Assembly (NCBI GenBank): GCA_023392135.1
Contig: JAEVZQ010000368.1
Span: forward strand, 1-5,336
Length of the DNA stretch: 5,336 bases
Source: Pseudomonadota bacterium
GTDB taxonomy: Bacteria > Pseudomonadota > Alphaproteobacteria > Rhizobiales > Hyphomicrobiaceae
Direction: 5' to 3'
In this document: piece by piece, positions 1-5,336 of the stretch
Layout of the letters: each line of letters starts with the position of its first letter
Position numbering within the stretch: position 1 is the stretch's first letter
The notes under the pieces: generated by a model
The model's database searches: none
What the model saw: the letters and a program-made list of their open reading frames with translations, nothing else
Told to the model about the DNA's origin: nothing
Made by a program: the position numbers and the translations under genes

Positions 1-1
1 G

Positions 2-28
2 GCCATGGCGACCGGCGGGCCGCTTTGA
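2..28 (+). CDS. Possible 3' end of an upstream gene (last 8 codons)
   Basis: One forward frame reads AMATGGPL and then a TGA at 26-28, 32 bases before the ATG of the permease. If real, this is the C-terminus of a gene cut by the left edge and co-transcribed with the permease. Fused TRAP permeases are commonly preceded by a gene for a TAXI-family periplasmic binding protein, so that is the natural guess. Eight residues cannot identify a family, and the stop could be chance. Confidence 0.3.
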   Translation, partial: AMATGGPL

Positions 29-51
29 TTCTGACAAAAAGAATGCGCCGT

Positions 52-56
52 GGAGG
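52..56 (+). promoter_or_regulatory. Shine-Dalgarno site deciding the permease start
   Basis: GGAGG lies 4 bases before the ATG at 61 (GGAGG-AAGG-ATG). This supports that ATG over the in-frame TTG at 25 and the ATG at 43, neither of which has a comparable purine-rich site upstream. Confidence 0.75.
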
Positions 57-60
57 AAGG

Positions 61-2133
61 ATGAGCGACCCGACCAGCACTCAATCCGGGCAGTTGGACA
101 GGGAGCCGGGGAGTGAGAATCTCCCCCGCAGCATCGGGCCGGGTGTCGACTGGTTCGTTTATGTCTTCCTGATTTTCTTCGCGATTTATCATTACGTCAC
201 GGCCGGCATCGGGATTCCCGTCGACTACTGGCACATGGGAATCCATATCGGTGGCGTCCTGCTGATCATCTACATCCTCTATCCCGCGTTTTCCGGCGCC
301 ACTGCGCGGCGGCAGGGCGGCTGGGCTGCGCCGGGTGGGATTCCGATTCAGGATTGGACCTTTGGCATCGTTGGTGCGGCGGCGGCACTCTGGATCGGTT
401 TTTCCTGGGAAGGATTCGATTTCTCGGTATTCGGTTATCCGGTGCGGCTCCAGGAGCAGGCATTGCGGCAGGGGGCACCGGCGCCGATCGATATCGTGTT
501 GGGGACGCTTCTGATCTTCATCATTCTCGAAGCGACACGCCGCGTCATCGGCCTGGTGCTGCCGATCATCATCCTGGCATTCACCGCGTTCGCGCTGTTC
601 GGCCCGTACATGCCGATCGATATTCTGAAGCACCCGGGTGTGGAGTGGAGCCAGTTCGTCAACAACGTCTATTTCCCGTCCGAGGGTATTTTCGGCGTGC
701 CGCTGTGGGTCGCCTCGACGATCGTGTTCCACTTCGTCCTGTTTGGCACGGTTGCGCAGAAAATGGGGCTCGGACAGCTGTTCGTCGACGTCTCAACGGT
801 CATTGCCGGCCGCTACATGGGCGGTCCGGCCAAGGTTTCGGTGGTGTCGTCCGCGTTGATGGGCACGATCTCCGGCTCATCGGTTGCCAATGTCGTCTCG
901 ACGGGCGCGCTGACGATCCCGAACATGAAGCGCCTCGGATATCCGGCGTACTTCGCCGGGGGCGTTGAAGCTGCGGCCAGTGCCGGAGGGCAGATTACAC
1001 CGCCGATCATGGGCGCGGCGGCCTTCATCATGGCCGAGTTTCTGCAGATGCCGTACACGCAGATCGTGATCGCGGCGGCGGCACCGGCATTCATGCACTA
1101 TTTCGGGGTGTTCACGATCGTGCACTTCGAAGCGAAGCGACTGGGATTGCAAGGGGAGCCGCCGGAGAATATTCCCCGATTTGGCAATGTCGTAAAGCGC
1201 GGATGGCCAGCGGCGATACCGCTCATCGTGCTGCTTTATGTGATGTTCAGCGGCTACACGCCGTACATGGCAGCCTTCTGGGCCATTACATCGTGCATCG
1301 TCATCGGGCTGCTCAATCCGATGAAGCGGATGAGCCTGAAGGATCTCGCAGATGCCTTTTACGAAGGCGGACGCAATGCACTTGCTGTAGGCGCGATCTG
1401 CGCGGCCGTGGGTGTCATTGTGGCCGTCATCACACTGACGGGCCTTGCGTTCCGCATGGGCTTCATGGTGACCAACGCGGCCCAGAGCGTCGGCAGCATG
1501 TTCCATGTCCTGACGACGGGCGGTGCGATCGAGATCTTTGCCCAGCAGGATGTGACGCTGTTCCTGTCGATGCTGTTCATCGGCATCGCGTGCATCCTGA
1601 TGGGCGCCGGAATTCCGACTACGGCGCTTTATATCATGCTCGTGACGGTGGCCCAGCCTGCGTTCACGACCCTTGGCGTGCCGCCGCTCGCGACGCATCT
1701 GTTCGTATTCTATTACGGGATCATCGCAGAGGTGACGCCACCCGTCTGCACGTCGGCCTACGCGGCCGCCGCAATAGCCAATTCGAACCCATGGCGAACC
1801 GGATTGACGGCATTCCGACTCTCGTGCGGCAAGATCCTAGTGCCCTTCGTTTTCTGTTATTCGCCTGCACTTCTGCTGGTGCTGCCCGAGTACACGTGGC
1901 TCGAGTTCTTCCAGACGGCCATTTCGTGCGCGGCCGGCGTTGGAATCCTCGGGATTGCTTTCACCGGCTACATGAACGCGCCTATGGGCATGCCGGTGAG
2001 ATTGGTGCTCGGGGTGGCGGGGCTAGGATTCGTGCATCCGGGCACGTTGACGGACCTGATTGCCATCGTTCTGGCAGCGCCGATCATAGCGCATCAGTAT
2101 CTGTTCAGGCGGCAGGCGGTAAGGGTGGCCTGA
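61..2133 (+). CDS. TRAP transporter fused permease (4TM/12TM, DctQM-type fusion)
   Basis: Inner-membrane permease of a tripartite ATP-independent periplasmic (TRAP) transporter. It would take substrate from a periplasmic binding protein and import it using an ion gradient. The 690-aa product has a hydrophilic N-terminus (about 1-29), then hydrophobic segments at about 31-50, 60-77, 100-116 and 145-180. These form the small-subunit-like part fused to the large DctM-type domain. DctM hallmarks are visible: SALMGTISGSSVANVVSTGA at 264-283, GQITPPIMGAAAF at 310-322, and MGAGIPTTALYIML at 514-527, followed by AEVTPPVCTSAYAAAAIA at 556-573. The length fits the fused class, which usually pairs with TAXI binding proteins; none is encoded inside the window. 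The ATG at 61 is preferred because GGAGG lies at 52-56. An in-frame TTG at 25 and an ATG at 43 would only add charged residues (LTKRMRRGGR). Substrate is unknown; members import C4-dicarboxylates, amino acids and other organic acids. The gene converges on the cupin gene 25 bp downstream. Confidence 0.95.
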   Translation: MSDPTSTQSGQLDREPGSENLPRSIGPGVDWFVYVFLIFFAIYHYVTAGIGIPVDYWHMGIHIGGVLLIIYILYPAFSGATARRQGGWAAPGGIPIQDWTFGIVGAAAALWIGFSWEGFDFSVFGYPVRLQEQALRQGAPAPIDIVLGTLLIFIILEATRRVIGLVLPIIILAFTAFALFGPYMPIDILKHPGVEWSQFVNNVYFPSEGIFGVPLWVASTIVFHFVLFGTVAQKMGLGQLFVDVSTVIAGRYMGGPAKVSVVSSALMGTISGSSVANVVSTGALTIPNMKRLGYPAYFAGGVEAAASAGGQITPPIMGAAAFIMAEFLQMPYTQIVIAAAAPAFMHYFGVFTIVHFEAKRLGLQGEPPENIPRFGNVVKRGWPAAIPLIVLLYVMFSGYTPYMAAFWAITSCIVIGLLNPMKRMSLKDLADAFYEGGRNALAVGAICAAVGVIVAVITLTGLAFRMGFMVTNAAQSVGSMFHVLTTGGAIEIFAQQDVTLFLSMLFIGIACILMGAGIPTTALYIMLVTVAQPAFTTLGVPPLATHLFVFYYGIIAEVTPPVCTSAYAAAAIANSNPWRTGLTAFRLSCGKILVPFVFCYSPALLLVLPEYTWLEFFQTAISCAAGVGILGIAFTGYMNAPMGMPVRLVLGVAGLGFVHPGTLTDLIAIVLAAPIIAHQYLFRRQAVRVA

Positions 2134-2158
2134 CTGGTGCCGGTGCAGCCCGGGGGGA

Positions 2159-2506
2159 TTACTCGACGTCCTCCCGATCGCCCTTTGTCGATGGCGCCGA
2201 GATGACGAGGAAGCGAACGGGCTCATCGCTCGCGTTATGCGCGCGGTGGGCTACGTTGGGGGCCATTTCGAGACCTTCTCCGGCGGTCAGCTCGATGATC
2301 GGGCTGCCGTCCCGCTCCATGGAGAGCGTGCCCGACAGGACGTAAAAGAACTGCCGGGCGCGGCGATGCACATGGCGTTTTTCGGTCGTGCCGGCGGGCA
2401 TGACCTCCTCCGCAACCGCCAGGTCGGGCTCGGTGAGCAGCCGCCAGGCCGAGCACCCGGTGCCCCAATTCTCGTGCGGGATCGTTTCGCGGCTGACTTT
2501 GCTCAT
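2159..2506 (-). CDS. Small single-domain cupin protein
   Basis: A 115-aa cytosolic beta-barrel protein with one cupin_2-type domain. Cupin motif 1 is at about 39-59 (G39, H45-V-H47, Q52, G59) and motif 2 at about 76-91 (G76/G78, P83, H87, N91). H45, H47 and H87 are the three histidines expected to bind a metal. The usual motif-1 glutamate is replaced by Q52. The reading frame stays open upstream for about 118 more codons, but the start is placed at the ATG (2504-2506) because a GGAGAG lies at 2510-2515, and the longer version overlaps the next gene with non-cupin sequence. Single-domain cupins range from dioxygenases and isomerases to ligand-sensing or storage proteins, so the reaction cannot be assigned. 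The acidic tail GDREDVE follows the barrel. The gene converges with the permease and is divergent from the flavoenzyme, so it has its own promoter in 2507-2689. Confidence 0.9.
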   Translation of the reverse strand: MSKVSRETIPHENWGTGCSAWRLLTEPDLAVAEEVMPAGTTEKRHVHRRARQFFYVLSGTLSMERDGSPIIELTAGEGLEMAPNVAHRAHNASDEPVRFLVISAPSTKGDREDVE

Positions 2507-2689
2507 GATCTCTCCATCCAGTGTTTTTGAGTTTCGAATGCCAATCCTCGATCGCAGCTCGCAGCGAAGCAAGACGAAATGCAAGCCCGTGTTATGACGT
2601 TGTCGCATTCGTGCCAGTCGACGCGGGAAGCTTCTCGCCGCAAAATGCCTATGCGAGGGTTCGCGCAAATCTGACGGAGGATCGACCAG
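2507..2689. promoter_or_regulatory. Divergent intergenic control region between cupin and oxidoreductase genes
   Basis: These 183 bases separate two outward-facing genes and so should hold both promoters. No convincing -35/-10 pair is visible on either strand. Small repeats are present: a tandem TCGCAGC TCGCAGC at 2552-2565, and CGAATGC (2535-2541) inverted as GCATTCG (2605-2611). The 63-base gap between those arms makes a single protein-binding site unlikely. The right end contains the flavoenzyme's ribosome binding site. Confidence 0.45.
2676..2680 (+). promoter_or_regulatory. Shine-Dalgarno site supporting a TTG start for the oxidoreductase
   Basis: A perfect GGAGG lies 9 bases before the TTG at 2690. 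The alternative ATG at 2789 has only AGGGAG at 2782-2787, one base from the start codon and too close for efficient initiation. The site therefore favours the longer, TTG-initiated protein. Confidence 0.7.
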
Positions 2690-4009
2690 TTGCGATACAG
2701 AGTCGGGCTGCTGCCCTACGATGACGACACCTGTGGCTGGGTGCGGCTGCTGCCGCCGCGCAAGGACGTGCGGCGTGTGGCAGGGAGCATGACGTTCGAT
2801 TGGGCCGTCGTCGGTGCGGGTTATGCGGGGCTTGCAGCCGCGCGGCGCCTCTCGGAGCACTTTCCGGATCGATCGATCGCAGTCATCGACGCGCAGCGCG
2901 CGGGCGAAGGAGCAGCCGGGCGCAACTCAGGTTTTGCGGTCGAGATAACGCCGTCGCCGAACCCGAAAGTCGTTTCCGCCGAAGCCACGTATGGCCGCTC
3001 GTACCGGATCAATCGCTTCGGACAGGACTTGCTGTGCGGGCTGGTTCAGAAGCATGACATCGGCTGCGATTGGCGTGAGGTCGGAAAATATCAGTCGGCG
3101 GCTGAGAAGCATAACCTCGATCGGGTCGACACGTTTGCGCGGCATCTGGAAGAGCTTGGCCTTCCCCACAGGATCGTGGAAAGCGACGAGCTGGCGGCTC
3201 GCCTCGGCACACGGCACTATCGTCGGGCCGTGCTCACCAAGCAGACTGTGCTCGTGCAGCCGGCAGCCCTGACACGCGGGCTGGCCCTCAACCTGCCGGA
3301 GAACGTGACGCTACTCGAGGAATCCCCGGTCCTCGAGTACGAGACGGGATCGGGCGTGACGTTGACGTGTCCGGCGGGAAGCGTGCGGGCGCCTAAGGTC
3401 ATCCTGGCCACGAACAGTTATCTGCCGCAGTTCGGCGCTTGGCCGAATGGCCTCGTTCCCTTCACGCTGACGGCGGCGCTCAGCCGGCCGCTCAGGGAGG
3501 AGGAGCACCAGAGCCTCGGCGCGCCGGAGCCCTGGGGTGTCATTTCCATCCATCGTTTCGGCGCTTCGGTTCGGTACACGGTCGACCGGCGCATCCTCAT
3601 TCGAAACACGCTCGAGTACTGGCCGGAGATGACGATGAGCCGGCAGGAGCTCTATGAGCGGCGCGGGATGATCGAGCAGTCCTTCCGGGCGCGATTCCCG
3701 ATGCTCCCGAACGTGACGTTCGATTACTTCTGGACGGGTGTCATCTGCGCCAGCCGCAACCTGACCGCGGGCTTCGGCAAGATCGCGGGCGGCGTCTATG
3801 CGGCGGGCGGCTGTAATGCCGGCGGAATAGCGCGGAACACGACGCTCGGAACGCTTATCGCCGACTATGCGGTGGGCTCCACATCAGAGCTGCTGAGCGA
3901 GGTGCTCGCCATGCCGGCTCCAGCCTGGGTGCCGCCACGGCCGCTCAGGGATATCGGCGCGCACATCGATCTTGCGCGCCGGAAACGCGGTCTCGGGGCG
4001 GAGCTTTGA
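2690..4009 (+). CDS. FAD-dependent oxidoreductase, DAO (DadA/PuuB-like) family
   Basis: Cytosolic flavoenzyme of the DAO fold, probably oxidising a C-N bond in an amine or amino acid with FAD. From the TTG start the product is 439 aa, a usual length for the family. The dinucleotide-binding Rossmann motif is VVGAGYAGLAAARRL at 40-54 (G42, G44, G47), with the ribose-binding acidic residue D67 ending strand 2. A GRNSGF segment at 77-82, ATNSYLP at 240-246 and the C-terminal FAD motif YAAGGCNAGGIARNTTLG at 370-387 complete the signature. The TTG start is chosen for its Shine-Dalgarno site and because residues 8-24 (LPYDDDTCGWVRLLPPR) resemble, from recall, the N-terminal leader of relatives; starting at the ATG at 2789 would remove it. 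The closest named relatives are gamma-glutamylputrescine oxidase and D-amino acid dehydrogenase, but the substrate cannot be read from sequence. No transmembrane segment or signal peptide is apparent. It is divergent from the cupin gene and convergent with the DUF1127 gene. Confidence 0.93.
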   Translation: MRYRVGLLPYDDDTCGWVRLLPPRKDVRRVAGSMTFDWAVVGAGYAGLAAARRLSEHFPDRSIAVIDAQRAGEGAAGRNSGFAVEITPSPNPKVVSAEATYGRSYRINRFGQDLLCGLVQKHDIGCDWREVGKYQSAAEKHNLDRVDTFARHLEELGLPHRIVESDELAARLGTRHYRRAVLTKQTVLVQPAALTRGLALNLPENVTLLEESPVLEYETGSGVTLTCPAGSVRAPKVILATNSYLPQFGAWPNGLVPFTLTAALSRPLREEEHQSLGAPEPWGVISIHRFGASVRYTVDRRILIRNTLEYWPEMTMSRQELYERRGMIEQSFRARFPMLPNVTFDYFWTGVICASRNLTAGFGKIAGGVYAAGGCNAGGIARNTTLGTLIADYAVGSTSELLSEVLAMPAPAWVPPRPLRDIGAHIDLARRKRGLGAEL

Positions 4010-4019
4010 GCTCCGCCTC
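3995..4019 (+). terminator. GC-rich hairpin spanning the oxidoreductase stop codon (terminator-like, no U tract)
   Basis: GGCGGAGCT at 3997-4005 pairs perfectly with AGCTCCGCC at 4009-4017 across the 3-base loop TTG. The stem extends by a G-T wobble (3996/4018) and a G-C pair (3995/4019). The TGA stop (4007-4009) sits in the loop and first stem base. No T run follows on either strand, so it is not a canonical intrinsic terminator. It may act as a 3' stability element or a weak bidirectional barrier between the converging flavoenzyme and DUF1127 genes. Confidence 0.5.
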
Positions 4020-4037
4020 CGGACCACACAGGGCGCG

Positions 4038-4268
4038 TCAGCGTGGCTCTGGCAGATCCCACAAGGAGCGGCTCGCCTCACGGTGGGCATCGGCGCGGCT
4101 GAGACCGATGTCTTTCAGGTCATAATCGCTGAGCGCCAGGAGGGCTCTGCGCTCGCGGTAGATCCTGTAGGCAAGTGACAACCTGTCGAAGATCTGCAGG
4201 AAACGGCCAAAGCGGGGAATCGTCTGGCCATGGCTTGCCTGCCATGCGCTCTGTGTTGTGCTCGTCAT
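4038..4268 (-). CDS. DUF1127 domain small protein
   Basis: A 76-aa protein with a C-terminal DUF1127 domain: RALLALSDYDLKDIGLSRAD at about 41-60, containing the diagnostic L-S-D-x-x-L-K-D-I-G-L-S-R core. A basic helical stretch precedes it (about 19-43, including RLSLAYRIYRERRALL). DUF1127 proteins are small, arginine-rich and common in alphaproteobacteria. Some studied members have been linked to RNA binding and to phosphate or carbon metabolism and stress; no function is assigned to this one. The start is placed at the ATG (4266-4268), with GGAGAG at 4274-4279 five bases upstream; the frame stays open for 15 more codons but without a ribosome site. The tail after the domain (REASRSLWDLPEPR) is typical in length. 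It is divergent from the LysR gene, sharing the 160-bp control region, so LysR control is plausible. Confidence 0.88.
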   Translation of the reverse strand: MTSTTQSAWQASHGQTIPRFGRFLQIFDRLSLAYRIYRERRALLALSDYDLKDIGLSRADAHREASRSLWDLPEPR

Positions 4269-4344
4269 CTCAACTCTCCGGTTCTTATTTGCACAGCGAA
4301 GCCGTAGTGGCACCGTTGCAGATTACTGACTATCACGTCCACTT

Positions 4345-4363
4345 GCATAATGGAAACGAATGA
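4345..4363. promoter_or_regulatory. Putative LysR-type binding site 1 (T-N11-A, imperfect dyad)
   Basis: The sequence reads GCAT-N11-ATGA, matching the T-N11-A core of LysR-family operators (T4348 to A4360). Three of the four arm bases are symmetric; the last is A where C would complete the dyad. It starts 31 bp before site 2, about three helical turns, which places both sites on the same DNA face. Confidence 0.45.
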
Positions 4364-4375
4364 TGTTTATGTGGT

Positions 4376-4394
4376 GCATGATGTTTGATTATGC
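4376..4394. promoter_or_regulatory. Putative LysR-type binding site 2 (T-N11-A, dyad)
   Basis: GCATGATGTTTGATTATGC is a GCAT-N11-ATGC dyad with the LysR T-N11-A core (T4379 to A4391). Inside the spacer, AT (4381-4382) and AT (4388-4389) are also placed symmetrically. The site ends 34 bases before the LysR start codon, where binding could repress the regulator's own transcription, as is common in this family. Confidence 0.55.
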
Positions 4395-4428
4395 GTTGAC
4401 GCCGTACTCCCCGGACCGCTGAGGTGCC

Positions 4429-5336
4429 ATGACACGGGATATCGACATCGCTCTGTTGCGCGCTTTCCTGGCTGTTGTGGAGACCGGAGGTGTCACGACG
4501 GCGGCTCGCATCCTCAACCGCACACAGGCGGCGGTCAGCCTCCAGATCAAGCGGCTGGAGGAGCTGTTCGGCACGGAGCTGTTCCTCCGTGAGCGCAAGC
4601 GGTTCGCACTGTCCCCCGCGGGTGAGCGCCTGTTTGGAAGCGCCCAGCGTATTGTCGCACTCAACGACGCGACATGGGGCGCGATGACGACGCCGCAGTT
4701 CGAAGGCGAGGTCCGGCTGGGCGTGCCGCCCGATATCGTCACAAGTCTCATTCCGCCGGTGCTTCAGCACTTCAACCAGGCTTGGCCGCGCATCAACGTC
4801 TCGCTGGTCTGCAAGGCTTCCGCCTCGCTGGTCGAAGATCTTGCGGAACGGAAAGTCGACTTGATCCTGACGACGGAAATGGATCGCGGCCCGACGGGCG
4901 AGACGCTGCTTTCAGACCGGCTCGTGTGGGTCGGGGGACCTGGAAGCAATACGCATCTGCAGCGGCCGCTGCCGGTTTCGCTCGGGTCCAAGCTGTGCCG
5001 TTTCCGGCCGGAGGTCATCAAGGCCCTGGATGGAGCGCAGATCGACTGGCGCCCGGTCAGCCAGAACTGCAACATGGAGCCCCTTTATGCGACGGTGAAG
5101 GCGGGGTTGGCGGTAGCGCCGCTCATCCGCACGTCCGTCCCGGATTACCTGGAAATTCTCGGTGCCGATGCGGGGCTGCCGGCGCTGCCGGACTTCATGG
5201 TCAATCTCTATCTGCCGGCCAGCGCGACGGAGATTGCGCGGGAGCTCGCCCGGCATATCCGACAAGGTATCGAGCTTCGATTCGGGCCGAGCCGCGGTCA
5301 GATGCAGCGACGACCGGAGATCAGGCAGCGCTTGAC
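4429..5336 (+). CDS. LysR-type transcriptional regulator (3' end outside window)
   Basis: The first 302 codons of a LysR-family DNA-binding regulator; the frame is still open at the right edge. Members are usually about 290-320 aa, so only a few codons are probably missing. The N-terminal winged helix-turn-helix spans about 8-66: LLRAFLAVVETGGVTTAARI, then the recognition helix region with RTQAAVSLQIKRLEELFG (31-48), LFLRERK and LSPAGERL. The linker helix follows at about 67-85. The periplasmic-binding-protein-like effector domain begins near 93 (GEVRLGVPPDIV) and includes the typical YATVKAGLAVAPL at 220-232. The start is the ATG at 4429 with GAGG at 4421-4424, and it places the HTH at the usual distance from the N-terminus. 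It is divergent from the DUF1127 gene, with two LysR-type dyads in between, so autoregulation is likely. Its effector and any target beyond this region are unknown. Confidence 0.93.
   Translation, partial: MTRDIDIALLRAFLAVVETGGVTTAARILNRTQAAVSLQIKRLEELFGTELFLRERKRFALSPAGERLFGSAQRIVALNDATWGAMTTPQFEGEVRLGVPPDIVTSLIPPVLQHFNQAWPRINVSLVCKASASLVEDLAERKVDLILTTEMDRGPTGETLLSDRLVWVGGPGSNTHLQRPLPVSLGSKLCRFRPEVIKALDGAQIDWRPVSQNCNMEPLYATVKAGLAVAPLIRTSVPDYLEILGADAGLPALPDFMVNLYLPASATEIARELARHIRQGIELRFGPSRGQMQRRPEIRQRL

Larger units (their letters stand above)
4269..4428. promoter_or_regulatory. Divergent DUF1127 / LysR control region
   Basis: A 160-bp region between two outward-facing genes, clearly richer in A and T than the flanking coding DNA, particularly at 4321-4395. 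It holds both ribosome binding sites (4274-4279 on the minus strand; GAGG at 4421-4424 for the LysR gene), two LysR-type dyads and an 8-bp direct repeat TGATGTTT at 4361-4368 and 4379-4386. A TTGCAT at 4343-4348 could be a -35 element for the LysR gene, but the hexamer 17 bases downstream (TTTATG) is a poor -10. Confidence 0.6.

Noticed and set aside
877..1698. A 273-codon open frame on the - strand inside the permease gene
   Set aside because: Product is an Arg/His/Asp-rich low-information sequence antisense to conserved DctM motifs, with no domain recognised; treated as a shadow.
1203..2345. A 380-codon open frame on the + strand overlapping the permease gene in another frame
   Set aside because: Its translation is rich in Arg, His, Cys and Gly without any recognisable domain, typical of an out-of-frame reading of GC-rich coding DNA; the permease frame carries clear TRAP motifs through the same stretch.
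2552..2565. Tandem 7-bp repeat TCGCAGC x2
   Set aside because: Only two units of a GC-rich heptamer; insufficient to call a repeat array or iteron.
2535..2611. CGAATGC / GCATTCG inverted repeat in the cupin-oxidoreductase intergenic region
   Set aside because: The arms are only 7 bp and 63 bases apart, with no symmetric sequence between; not enough for an operator or hairpin claim.
2507..2860. Upstream in-frame extension of the cupin to 233 aa
   Set aside because: The added 118 residues resemble no cupin N-terminus, overlap the flavoenzyme's coding start on the other strand, and lack the good ribosome site found at the internal ATG.
4345..4394. GCATAAT (4345-4351) and ATTATGC (4388-4394) as one long stem-loop
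   Set aside because: A perfect 7-bp inverted pair, but with a 36-base loop; the two local T-N11-A dyads explain the same bases more simply.
4333..4770. Antisense open frames (145 and 120 codons) over the LysR HTH region
   Set aside because: They lie opposite the well-conserved winged-helix coding sequence and show no domain; the LysR frame explains the DNA.

Overview
The window is GC-rich and tightly packed. Its gene content fits an alphaproteobacterium or a metabolically similar proteobacterium: a fused TRAP transporter permease, a DUF1127 microprotein, a DAO-type flavoenzyme and a LysR regulator. This placement is inferred from gene families and composition, not from a phylogenetic marker.

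Layout: (i) 1-28 may hold the last codons of an upstream gene ending at a TGA at 26-28. (ii) 61-2133 (+) is a complete fused TRAP-type permease (4TM/12TM class, 690 aa). (iii) 2159-2506 (-) is a small single-domain cupin (115 aa), convergent with the permease across a 25-bp gap. (iv) 2507-2689 is a 183-bp intergenic region between divergent genes. (v) 2690-4009 (+) is a 439-aa FAD-dependent oxidoreductase of the DadA/PuuB type. It most likely starts at a TTG and ends in a strong GC-rich hairpin that spans its stop codon. (vi) 4038-4268 (-) is a 76-aa DUF1127 protein. (vii) 4269-4428 is a 160-bp divergent control region with two T-N11-A dyads of the LysR type, 31 bp apart. (viii) 4429 to the right edge (+) is a LysR-type regulator. 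Its last codons and stop lie outside the window. No gap exceeds 300 bases.

How the genes may work together (inference): the fused permease, probably with a periplasmic TAXI-type binding protein encoded upstream, would import a small organic acid or amino compound. The DAO-type flavoenzyme could oxidise an amine or amino acid, and the cupin could be an accessory metal-dependent enzyme or a small-molecule sensor. The LysR protein is likely autoregulated and probably also controls the divergent DUF1127 gene; the sequence does not show that it controls the transporter or oxidoreductase. No RNA genes, insertion sequences, CRISPR arrays or mobile-element boundaries were seen. The window looks like an ordinary small-molecule uptake and oxidation locus. 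Its most notable signals are the paired LysR-box architecture, the flavoenzyme start choice and the stop-codon hairpin.
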